NCBI RefSeq assembly: GCF_037042905.1
Contig: NC_087249.1
Coordinates: forward strand, 14,813,901-14,877,900
DNA from: Lytechinus pictus
Taxonomy: Eukaryota; Echinodermata; Echinoidea; Temnopleuroida; Toxopneustidae
DNA length: 64,000 bases
Direction of reading: 5' to 3'
Part shown: positions 34,386 through 44,731 of the stretch, piece after piece
Layout of the letters: each line of letters starts with the position of its first letter
Numbering within the stretch: position 1 is the stretch's first letter
Notes under the pieces: generated by a model
Seen by the model: only the letters and a program-made list of their open reading frames with translations
What the model was told of the DNA's origin: nothing
Database searches by the model: none
Position numbers and translations under genes: made by a program

Positions 34386-35210
34386 TTGTCTCACCTGCAT
34401 AGCAGAGCGAGAATGTAGGCGTCGTTTTTCCGACAGAAGCGGCGTCTTCAACATTGAAATCTTAACCAAGATTGAGTTTTTTTTAATGTCATCATAACGT
34501 AAGAAGTATATGGACCTAGCCCATGATACTTGGCCATAAGGGCAGTGGTACTGAACATCACGGTCAAAGGTAATTTTGGACCAACAAACTTTGGCCATGC
34601 ATGTTCGGGTATTTGTTGAATTGCCTTAGCTTTGAAAGTTTATGGATGTAGTTCATGAAACGTTTACATAAAGGCGACCGCACACCTTACGATTGGTCTG
34701 CGACCCGATTTCAGAATAAAATGTAGTAGAATTTGCTGCTAACATTAAGACTTGGAATATCTTAATGTGTACTGTTTTAAATCATCGTCAAATCTGTGAC
34801 TATGCTATCATCATTCTTAGAATAAAGCGAATTTAATATCTAGTCGTAATGACGTCATAACAGTCGTACGATTGGCTACGATTTGAAACTAATTTGGCCT
34901 TTACTCCGAAATAAAGGCCTGCAAACTTTCAAAATGCTTATTTTAGTATTTTTTTCAATTAATTTAAACCTCAAATAAAATGATATGTTCCATTCACATT
35001 TTCAGAAAATGAGCAAAATTCAATTTGTTCCAAAATCGGATCGCGAACGGTCGTAAGGTGTGCGGTGACCTTTAGTATCACTGAACATCCTGTGCGAATT
35101 TCAGGCCACACGACCAAGGTCAAAGGTTAGGTATAGGGTCAATGAATTTTGCCCATGTTGGGGGAATTTGTTGAATTACCATCATAACTTATAATTTTTA
35201 TGGATTTAGT
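34386..35210 (+). repeat. GGTCAAAGGTCA repeat, copy 2, interrupted
   Basis: Starts TCACCTGCATAGCAGAGCGAG like copy 1, with fewer units. It is split by the MITE at 34671-35072; rejoining the flanks restores the order seen in copy 1. The direct-repeat words are degenerate (AGGTCAAAGGTTA). Confidence 0.75.
34671..35072. mobile_element. MITE with ACCGCACACCTTACGA ends, 402 bp
   Basis: Terminal inverted repeats AAGGCGACCGCACACCTTAC / AAGGTCACCGCACACCTTAC (reverse strand). Copy 1 of the host repeat lacks it, giving an empty-site comparison. No ORF. Confidence 0.85.
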
Positions 35211-35214
35211 TAAA

Positions 35215-35455
35215 GGGATGGTCCGGGATGAAAATATTTATATCTAAATAAATAGAGTAAAATTCACAAAGCAATATCCTGAAAATTTCTTCAAAATCGG
35301 ATAACAAATAACGAAGTTATTCAATTTTAAAATTTATCAATACTTTGTGAAATAGTTATACCCACATCGTCATGAATATTCAGTAGGTGGGCTGATGATG
35401 TCACATCCCCACTTTCCATTTTCTTATGTTATTATATCTTTTAGCGGCCGATTAG
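35215..35455 (+). mobile_element. MITE fragment (GGATGGTCCGGG type)
   Basis: Starts AAAGGGATGGTCCGGGATG and continues with TTCAAAATCGGATAAC and TGATGATGTCACATCCCC. Laid out like the AAGTCCACC family but distinct in sequence. No right end seen. Confidence 0.5.
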
Positions 35456-35476
35456 GGAAAATATGGATGAAAATAC

Positions 35477-38476
35477 AAAGGCGGATCCAGGAGGGGGGGG
35501 GGGCTAGGGGCCCGGCTACCCCCCCTCCCTATTGGCGGAGCAAAACAAAATAATAAAAAAGGGAAAGAAAGAAAAAAAGAAAAAGAAGGGGAAAGAAAGG
35601 AGAAAGAAAGAGGAAAAATAAGAGGGAGACGAGGAAATAAAATAAGGTCAGGGGAAGATTTGGAAAATGATTTTAAAATAAATATATTTCATATCACTTT
35701 ATTAAATTTCCGCTCGCGCTCGCATAGCCTGTTCGATGAGATACAGATCTTGCTTAATAGGCTGAATCAATTCACGAATCCTCCCCGAAGAAGGTAGATG
35801 ACTACCGAAAATTTGGAAAATTAATAAAGTACTTGTTGGCATTGCAAACTTGCATTACTCGTGAATATTATCATTTGTTTCGCATTTCTGTTGTCTGTAT
35901 ATTGCCAATACGTGGAAAACCAAGATGCTTGCTCAATAGGCTGATATGTATATAGCTTAAATATCAAGTTTTGAAGTCAATATACAAAACATATTTCAGC
36001 TCGGACATCGAGCTTTAATCATTTTGTTTGATTTACAAATTGATTTTTTTAAAGCGCTCTGTAAAATGTCCGGTTTATGGTGTGAATATCATTTGCAGCT
36101 TTTTGCGCTGTGCGCTCGCATTATTTGATTTGCCAAGTAGGCCTACATAACTGTCTTTGTTTATTCCATAATAAGTCTTTGTATATTAATTATGTTTACG
36201 AACTATATTTAAAATCCCCCTTTTATGACAGTTTATCAAAAATTTCGTCTCGCGATTTACACTCGCATTAATAGTTCAAAATATATCAACTCATAAACCA
36301 TTTTCATGATTACAAAAGTGCTTAAAATATCAAGTTTTCAGGCCTCAAATGTCAACAAATTTCACTCACTCCAGTGGCGTACCGTGGGTCACGGCATGGG
36401 GGGGGGGGCACCATAATTCTTTTTTGAGTCACTTAGTGAGCGCACGAAGCGCGCTAAGTTGCCAGGTATACTGACCTAATAGAGACATTTTAAGGACAAT
36501 GCAATTAAACGCATATGTATCTCACTGATCAAATAATGCGAGCGCGAAGCGCGAGCTGAAATTTTTTTAATATTCAGACATAAAACGGGACATTATAATC
36601 AAATATTTGTAATCATGATAAGTACATGTCTCGCTAAACAATGCGAGCGCGATGCGCGAGCTGAGATTTTTGTATATATTGACCCCAAATAGGGAGATTT
36701 TAAGGACTATATTTTAGGAATCCATTAAGAGTATACATATCTCACCATAGTCATCCAATGCGAGTGCCAAGCGCTTGCTGATTTTGTTAGAATTACTTCT
36801 AAACACATGAAGCACTTGTAGTCATTGTAATCATGAATAACATACGCATCTCACTAATCAAATATTGCGAGCGCGAGCTGAAAATTTAGATAATTCAGAC
36901 CTGAAGTGGGGCATTCTAAGGCTTGTTTGTAGGAATTCACTTAGACCATACACATTTCACAAACGAAATGATGCGAGCGCGAAGCGCGAGCTAAAAAATA
37001 TTGATATGCAGATCAGAAAAAGGGACATTTCAAGGACTGATTTTCGGAATTCATGGAGAGCAGACATATCTCACCAATCTACTAATGCAAACGTAATCAC
37101 GGACAGGAAATGTTTTATATTAAGACCTTAACATGGGGCAATAACTTTAAGTAGTTATGAAAAAGAAGCATAAAATTATGTCACTACATAAAACAATAAT
37201 AACTTGACGTGCAATGAAATATATTTGGTGTATATTGACTTGAAAACGGGGGGTTTTAGTACAACATGATTATATATCTCGTTAAACAGAAAATGCGAGC
37301 ACCAGTAACAATGAAGACATAGGCCCTAAGCAAATTATGTTTCATAAAGTTATGATAAAAATGTTTATGTAATGTAACATAACATAATTATTATATAATA
37401 TAGCATTATAATAAATAATAAATTCTTCTTTCCCACTACGTTTCTCTTCCTTTCTCCCTCTTTTTCTCCTTTCCCCCGTTTTTTTGTCAGCCGATGGGGG
37501 GGGGGGGGGGGCACGTGCCCCCATGCCCCCCGTAGTTACGCCACTGACTCACTCATTAGGCTTATTATATTGATAAATATAATAAATAAAATGTTCATGA
37601 ATTCCTAATAACTAAATTGTCCCTTTTTCAGAAAAGTATATCGACAAGTTTCATATCGCGTTTAGGAAGAGGAATATGAAGATAGTCATCATTTTCCTAT
37701 GATGACAAAATGTCCTTAGGCCTAGAGTGTCTAGATCCTAGGTCAAAATAATAATAAAAATATCAGCTCGCGCTTCGCACTGGCATCATTTATCAAGTGC
37801 TATCCACATACACTTCACAATTTCCCTACACAGTGCTTCAGATACTGCTTCAATTGACCCTCTTTTCATACCGGAATATCAAATATTTTCTGCTCGCGCT
37901 TCGCGCTCGCTTTATTGATTTTCATAATAAAAAATTAAATGTATTCAGAATGCCCAGATTCTGCCTAACTCTAAAACACGCGCACACAATCATGTTTATT
38001 GAGATATGCAGCTTTGTTCAAAACGTGCTAAATTATCAAGTTGCGCTCGCACTATTAATGTAGGAAGATACCAAATTACCCATCCTTTTTCATGATTTAC
38101 AAAACATGAATAGAGTGTCCCATTTTAGGTCTGAAATCTCAATTTTTTCCGTTCGCGCTCGCATCAATTGTTTAGTTTTATACCTAATATACCGTTCATT
38201 TCAAAAATTGCTTAGAATGTCATTTTTTAAAGTCGGATTGTCAAAAAATTTTATCTAAAAGTTGAAATATGTATCGTCTTATGGCTAACTGCAAATCGTC
38301 CTTAACCGGTCCCTTTTCGATCAAGCCAAAACCCTCAATTTTTTTTTGCTCATTACGCCACTGAGACAACCCCTTCAAGGAAACAAACAAAAATCAACTT
38401 TGAGCGGCCGATCGGGGAAAATAAGAGTGAAAAAAATAATTCGGGCCCCCTATTGGCGGGAGCTGGATCCGCCCCT
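35477..38476. mobile_element. hAT-like element with GGCGGATCCAG ends, 3.0 kb
   Basis: Ends AAAGGCGGATCCAG / AGGGGCGGATCCAG (reverse strand), flanked by exact 8-bp GAAAATAC at 35469-35476 and 38477-38484. The interior repeats a roughly 110-bp module around GCTCGCGCTTCGCGCTCGC. It lies within the 3' end of another copy of its own family: AGCGGCCGATTAGGG precedes it at 35443 and AGCTGGATCCTCCACTG follows at 38511. It contains the 1175-bp element at 36372, so its own sequence is about 1.8 kb. No transposase ORF. Confidence 0.82.
36372..37546. mobile_element. hAT-type element, 1175 bp, with 8-bp duplication
   Basis: Ends share CAGTGGCGTA, with G-rich blocks inside, flanked by exact 8-bp ACTCACTC (36364-36371, 37547-37554). 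The paralogous copy at about 45370 shows the empty site (TTTCACACACTCATTAG), confirming insertion. The interior has about seven units of about 105-130 bp, each centred on GCGAGCGCGAAGCGCGAGC or a variant. No ORF. Confidence 0.92.
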
Positions 38477-38603
38477 GAAAATACCCCCTCCCCCATTGCC
38501 GAAAGCCAAAAGCTGGATCCTCCACTGTATGATACATTTACATTTCATTATGGGTATAGGCGCTGTCTGAAGGTACAACTAGGCCGAGTGTATTAGGGTT
38601 TAA

Positions 38604-39180
38604 CCCCGGGGGGCCACTTCCATTGACGAGTGGATACCATGCGCGACCATGAGATCTCAAAAAACACCCTAAACACCTATTTTCCATATTCTGAAAATGC
38701 ACCCCTTAACAAGTATTGGCGTGTGAAACCCTACCCTTAACAAGAATTGGAAACAAACAACAAAACGATACTATTAGCAAGTATTCCCTGAATTGAGCCC
38801 CTAAACAAGTACAGCGATATTTCAATTGTTATGTCACGGACGTCGGTCGTCGATTTTACCTTTACTTACATCATTGGCTGATTGGGTTTTTAGTTCAGCC
38901 CCACTCGCGCAAATCGTACTCGAAACACCATTGAAACTTGGGAAAAAGTACATCCCTTATAAAACATTTTAGTCTTGATTTTGTATACCCTCAAAATTTT
39001 GACCCTAAACACGTAAAGTTCCTATAAAAAATAGATACCCTTTTTTCATTATTTTAGTGTTTTTGACACCCTTATTACGTTACGTACGTAACGTGCCCTA
39101 TCTTGAAAAAGACATCCTTTTTACGTGTTTTTGGGGTCGCGCATGGTATCCACTCATCAATGTAAGGGCCCCTCGGGGGT
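38604..39180. mobile_element. DNA transposon, 577 bp, TTAA flanked
   Basis: Inverted ends of about 45 bp (GAGTGGATACCATGCGCGACC in both, preceded by CCCCGGGGGGCC / CCCCCGAGGGGCC). TTAA lies on each side (38600-38603, 39181-39184). The interior holds repeated CCTAAACACC and CCTTAACAAG phrases. Confidence 0.82.
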
Positions 39181-39959
39181 TTAACAACAAAGAAATTTCT
39201 GCTAACAAGCTGATTTTTTTCAGGATAGGTTCAGGAATATGTCTAGAACAGGGGCGTCGATTCATTTTTCAGATGGGGGGGGGGGCAAAATCATGAGTCA
39301 TAAATCAACATTACAAAGGCGCTCCGGCGATTGCACAAAAAAAAAAAAACAAACTCACCCTTTTTTCAACATGTTTTTATTAAGGATTAAATAAACTCCA
39401 GATAACTACAAAAAATATAAATCTTCATTTTATATCAACAAGGATATGCAAAAAAAAAACACATATATATTTACCAAAAACTGAAGCAAATAAGGACGGA
39501 ATGAAATTCCTTAAGAATATAATTTATATCTAAAAAAGACAAACTAACTAAACTGAGCCCCAACCATTTTTGTATTTTAATAATAATTAATATTGATTGA
39601 CTAAATGATTTGCAGGAAAACAGAAATCAACATACATGTATTATCATTGCATCCCATTTTACATCAAGGTTCAACATAACTTTACATACTTATACACACA
39701 TACACACACCCACCTTAACACCCACACACACATGCACATACCATGCATACGTAAACAAACACAATGTACGAATCTGCATAATAACGTTTAACTTTTCGCG
39801 AAATAGGATACAGAAAGAAAAGAACCTGCAAATCATATTGATACATGAGTAGGGGAAATTTAAAAGAACTAGTAACAAGAAAGAAGAAAAAAAGAAAATC
39901 ATCAACATTCACACCAGGATTCACACTCGCACCACACTAGACACATCCCACCTGTTCAC

Positions 39960-40965
39960 ATTCAAATCTCTTTTCACTTTCAGTTCATCACATTTCTGTA
40001 AATGTAAACTTAACTTGCCTGACTTCGTTGCCAGGCGACTTTCTTCTTCTATACAACCCGTAATATATTTTGGTATTTGAATGAAGGTACCCGGCCTTCA
40101 GCTCTGGAATTAAAAATTGCATATTTGATAAAAAGAATTTCCCTCCAATTCAAAGTTCTTATTTATTTTATAACTAAACAAAAATGATCAATACAAAATT
40201 GCCATAGAGGTTTAACTTTTATGCAATCCATGAGCATATGAAAGTACGATTCAGTTTTTGTACAACAAAACGAGCAGTAAATATCTCCCACGAAACCAAA
40301 TCTCATCAAATGTTCTTTTGTATATATTGCTCCACGTAAAAGCATAAACTGAAATTGCCTTTGTTTCCTTATCAGAGTTGTACTCCTGATATATCCAAAT
40401 AATTTACAAACTTCTACATCAATAAAATTAAAATCACTGCGACCAGCCTTGAGTGTTAATTTGTAAAGTTCTTGTAGATTGGTAATAAACAAGTTATAAA
40501 TTGTTTTTGATTTAATTACCTCAAAAGCTGTTTCCTGTTTTCCAATATTCATTCTTATCCCAAAGTCTACGAAATCAATTTTTTAAAACTTTATTGAACT
40601 ATTGAAAATTTTCCAACTTGCTGGTATAGCGTGCACAATATCTATTATTTGGAGAAGTTGATTTGCGGTAATACCAAGATTTTGAAAAAAAGTCACAGGC
40701 TTTAAGTGGCCATTATCAAAAATTTGATCAACGCTAAATATTCCTTTATTGAAAAGATCATTGTCAAAAATTGTTTTATCTTTTATACAAATATGTTGAT
40801 TATTGAATATAATAGGGTTAACCTCCTCTTCAAAATAACGATATTTCTTTAAGTCTTGCCAAGCCTTCATCATTTCTGAATAAAATTGGGATATATCCCG
40901 TTCTCCGTAAAGTAATCGTTTAAGCCACATTAAACGTTGAGACTTTACAAACAACACACACACAC
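39960..40965 (-). pseudogene. LINE (L1/Tx1-like) C-terminal remnant
   Basis: Minus-strand frames 40981-40583 (MWLKRLLYGE; WQDLKKYRYFEEEVNP; LFNKGIFSVDQIFD; ATxGITANQLLQ-like; HAIPASWK) and 40552-40163 (KQRQFQFMLLRGAIYTKEHLM; CSFCCTKTESYFHMLMDC; PLWQFC) match the connection region and the CxxC...H...C zf-RVT segment at the end of L1-type polyproteins. Coding similarity continues in another frame to about 39965 (KYAIFNSRAEGRVPSFKY). Frames are broken, and the reverse-transcriptase catalytic part is missing. Confidence 0.78.
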
Positions 40966-41990
40966 CCACCCACACGCACACCTACATCATCATGAACAAG
41001 ATAGGTATATAATTATTGATGCGAGCACGAAGCGCGAGCGGGAAAAAAAACGACAGACCTAAAATGGGACATTGATGTTTATTAATGTTTTGGAAATCAT
41101 GAAAAGGGTGGGTAATTGGGTATTTTCCTACATTAATAATGCGACCTGGATTCTGGGCATTCCAAATACATATTTTTTAATGAAAGTCAATAATGCGAGC
41201 GCGAAAAGTGAGCTGAAAAAAAAAATGACATTCCGATCTGAAAGGACAATTTATGCACTATGTTAAGCACTGTGTAGAGAAATTGTGAAGTGGATATGGA
41301 TCGCAATGGAACATGATTCGATCGCGAGGCGCGAGCTGATATATCATTAGTATTATTTTGATTTAGGACCGGGATATTTTATAATGCCATAATGTATGAA
41401 AATGATGACTCTCTTCCTATTCCTCTTCCTAAGCTCGAGATAAAGCTTGTCGATATTCCAATTTAAAGAAAGGACAATTGGATTATTAGGAATTCGTGGA
41501 TATATTTCATTAATCTAATAAGCCTAATGAGAACGCGAAATTTGTTGATATTAAGGCCTGAAAACTGGACATTTTAAGCACTTTTATAACTACGAACAGG
41601 ATGCAGGGGTTAATACTTTTTATAAATCGATGCGAACGCTAATATTGGGCCCAAATTTTTGATCAATTGTCATTCATGGAAAGCTTTTATTCTGTTAGAA
41701 TTAATTTAGAGATATACATAACTCACCTGGATCCACCTATGGAAAAAGGGGTTTGCCATTTTCTTGTTTATTCATTGGCAGAAAAGAATATGATGATATT
41801 CCTGCGTAAAATAATGTAGGGCCTACCTCAACAAAACTTGCAATGATAGATGGGAAACATTTCCCGTGCGGAGAAATCATGGCTTAGTACTGTACTATAA
41901 ATGTGAATACTAAATTTTATCTTGTGTTAAGTGAGTTTGCTGATTTGTGTGTAACATTACAAGTTTATTTAATTTTTGCACTTTATACGG

Positions 41991-41991
41991 A

Positions 41992-42033
<42 letters not shown>
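41991..42033 (+). repeat. (ATT)n microsatellite
   Basis: Pure ATT run followed by T and G tracts, adjoining the right end of the hAT-type element. Confidence 0.9.
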
Positions 42034-42137
42034 TTTTTTTTTGGGGGGGGCAAAATTATATGCTTGCCACCCCAAAATTTTCATTGGCGGGGCGATCGCC
42101 CCCTTGCCACCCCATGATCGACGCCTCTGGTCTAGAA

Positions 42138-42580
42138 TAACATATTAAAAGTCCTTATAAATCATTCGTGGATTTTTTCGTAATCCAAAATGGCGTCTAA
42201 AATGGCCGCTATTCACAGAAATCGGACATAACTCATTATCTACCCTAATCATCCATTGTATGTGTATATTTCATGGTTTGAGTGGGTAAAAAGATCTTCT
42301 GACACATGTTAGAGTAACTTGGCATAAGCAGATCTGGGTACCTGGAAATCCAAGATGGCGTCAAAAATGGCCACCATGCAAACCTGAAAATTCATAATTC
42401 TTCAATTTCTTACTTTAGTATTTTTATTTATGTTTCTAATTAATGGGTTTTAAGGGTCAAGTAGTACATTTTGGATAGATGATTTTTTGTGTTTATAAAA
42501 CATGGTTTAAAGGGTCAAATAATAGGATAGACAGAGTGTCCATAAATCCTAGATGGCTTCCAAAAAATTAAAATGGCTAC
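42138..42580 (+). repeat. ATGGCGTC repeat units
   Basis: Three units of about 165-200 bp, marked by CCAAAATGGCGTCTAAAATGG (42187), CCAAGATGGCGTCAAAAATGG (42351) and CTAGATGGCTTCCAAAAA (42550), each followed by loosely similar AT-rich sequence (GGGTxAA...). Confidence 0.55.
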
Positions 42581-42590
42581 CGATACGGGG

Positions 42591-42672
42591 ACATCCCGAT
42601 AGACCGCGGGTCCGATAGACCGCGGGTCCGATAGTCCGCGGGTCCGATAGACCGCGGGTCCGATAGTCCGCA
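42591..42672 (+). repeat. 16-bp tandem array, left outer domain (5 units)
   Basis: Unit CGATAGACCGCGGGTC, varying A/T at the sixth-seventh position; each unit has the palindrome CCGCGG. The last unit decays to CCGCAG before TGTGTGTAAAATT. Confidence 0.92.
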
Positions 42673-42813
42673 GTGTGTGTAAAATTATGATCAGATATAT
42701 CAAATGTCATCGAGAGGTCCAAAGATCAAATGATACGAGGCCATGGGGTTCTATCAGGTGCGGATCCATGGAGGGCCGAGGGGGAACTGCCTCAACCCCC
42801 CCACCCCCAGCTC

Positions 42814-43568
42814 AAAAAAAAAGAGGGGGGAAGAGGGGAAAAGGGAGAGAATTAAAAAAGAAAGAGGAAGATGGGAAAAGAAGAGAATAGAAAAGAGAGT
42901 AAGAAGGAGAAAGGAAGATAAGAAAAAGGGGAAAGGAAAGACAAAGAAAAAAAGGGAGAAGAAAAAAATGGGAAAGAAGAGGGAAAAAAGAGGAGGGAAA
43001 AGGAAGAGAAGAAAAGAAAGGAGAAAGGAAAAGGATGAAAAAGAAGAAAAAAAAAGAGGAAGGAAGAGAAGAATATTCAAATAGAGAGGAAGATGGGAAG
43101 AAATTAAGAAAAAAGAGAGAGAGAGGAAGAGGGGAAAAGAAAAGAAGAAAGAGAGAGAGGGAGGAAGTGGAGAGAGAGAAGAAAAAATATTAAAAGAGAA
43201 AAAAGGGAGAAGGAAAGAAAAAGAAAAAGGGAGAAGTAAAGGGGAAAAGAGAAAAAAAGTGGAAGAGGGAAAAGAAAGAAAAGAAAAGAACGGAGTAAGG
43301 AAAAGGGGGAAAAGAAGAAGAAAAAAGAGAGAGAGTAAGTGGGAAGAGAGGAAAAACGAGAAAAGAGAGAGGAAAAGAGGGAAAGAAAAGACAGCAAAAA
43401 GAGAAGAAAAGGGGGAAAGAAAAGATGGGGGGAAAGAGAAGAAAGGGGGGGGGGGGAAGAAGAGGGGGAAAGAAAGAGAGAAAGAAAGAGAAAGGAAGGA
43501 AGGGGAATGAGGATAAAAGAAAGAAAAAAAGAAAGAAAAGGAGATGGGAAACGGAAGAGGGAGATGTT
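42814..43568 (+). repeat. Polypurine tract, about 750 bp
   Basis: Almost entirely A and G on the + strand (GGAAAGAAAGAGAAAGG-like), with few pyrimidines. The complementary minus strand gives a 318-residue Ser/Phe/Leu/Pro ORF that is a composition artefact. Triplex (H-DNA) formation is possible. Confidence 0.92.
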
Positions 43569-43845
43569 GACCTGGACGTCGATTTGATGGCGCCAAAATG
43601 ACGTTCGAACTATGGGGCGCCGAATTGATGTTCGATCTAGCGGGGCACCAAAATGATGTTCGAACTAGGGGAGCGCTAATTTGAATTTTGACCATATGCG
43701 ACAAATACATGTTTCAGAGAGGGGAGGGAGGGCAAAGTTATATTTCACATGATGGGGGCGCCAAGTTTATGTTCAACCGAGGGCGCCAAATTGACCTTGA
43801 ACTTAAAGGGCTTCATGCAAATTCATTTTCGACCGGGGACGCAAC
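43569..43845 (+). repeat. About 30-bp tandem repeat GGCGCCAAAATGATGTTCGAAC
   Basis: Eight or so degenerate units of GGCGCCAAAATGA followed by TGTTCGAACTAGGG, between the polypurine tract and the palindrome. Related words recur near 47270-47320. Confidence 0.7.
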
Positions 43846-43880
43846 ATTGCCTGTTTATAGTATACAAATATACAATGACA

Positions 43881-44012
43881 CTCGAGGATCTGGTTAAAAC
43901 TATTCGCATCGAAGGAACATCATATAGTACTATTCTCCCGAGGGCCATCGGCCCGAGGGAGAATAGTACTATGTGATGTTCCTGAGTGCAAATAGTTTTA
44001 GCCAGTTCCGAG
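43881..44012. repeat. Large near-perfect palindrome
   Basis: Arms of about 63 bp centred on ATC at 43947-43949. The inner part is nearly perfect (ATAGTACTATTCTCCC on both sides), the outer part carries a few mismatches (GGTTAAAACTATT / GGCTAAAACTATT). Predicted cruciform or hairpin. Confidence 0.88.
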
Positions 44013-44731
44013 AATGGGTCAATGTATATTTGTTTTATATCCCTTCCACTCATATATATTCTTCATACGATATTCTTCGTTGATACCCGACTTTTACAGC
44101 AAAACGATTATTAATAAGTCGATGATGGAACAATCGTTGAGAAGTTTAGAAAACAATAAGCCTTGCCGTATTGATCGTCTGTTCAGGGAGCGCACCTGGT
44201 TAGTGCAGCTCGCCGAAAGTTTCCCGTGGCATGCAGTAGAGAGTACCGTTGGGCTGAGCAGCGCTCTGCTCGCATCGCGCCGCACAGCTCGCGAATCGAG
44301 TAGGGGGCGGGGTAAAAAAACGTACAGTTCACTTTTTCCCTAGGGAAAAAATGGACTATGCGTGACGTCAGCAAGGAAAATGAACTATTTCATGGCAAAC
44401 GTTTTTCGTAGTAAAACTATTCTTTTTCTCCTTGTGTACACTCTCAATACAACAATCTTAAGTAAGGGATATAATAAAATATATGTCCTGCCAAAAAACT
44501 TCAATTAATGCGGCTGAATTAAAATATCCAGTTTTTACGATAACAGAAGAAAAAAAATGTTTTCGAGTTTTAAGTCTGTTTAGCGAGATAGAAACCCTGT
44601 TCAGGGTCACAAAAAAGGGTTATTATCAAATTCAGCTCGCGCTACGCGCTCGCAATATTTGATTAATGATGTATGCATCCTCTGCTTCAATCCCACATGT
44701 AAGTGTTAGTGTTTTTCAAGTCAACATACAT

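Larger units (their letters stand above)
39249..42129. mobile_element. hAT-type element, 2.88 kb, with 8-bp duplication
   Basis: Ends CAGGGGCGTCGAT / CAGAGGCGTCGAT (reverse strand), flanked by exact 8-bp GTCTAGAA at 39241-39248 and 42130-42137. Inside are a minus-strand LINE remnant, CA-rich microsatellites, a + oriented run of the GCGCGAAGCGCGAGC modules (41010-41650) and an ATT microsatellite near the right end. No transposase seen; its large size comes from nested insertions. Confidence 0.88.

Noticed and set aside
42591-42672. CRISPR or plain satellite reading of the 16-bp array
   Set aside because: Units are head to tail with no spacers, and the inverse array at 48411-48556 shares flanking sequence, so it is part of a foldback element.
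42754-43710. 318-codon minus-strand open frame rich in Ser, Phe, Leu and Pro
   Set aside because: It is the pyrimidine complement of the polypurine tract, which cannot make stop codons easily; composition artefact.
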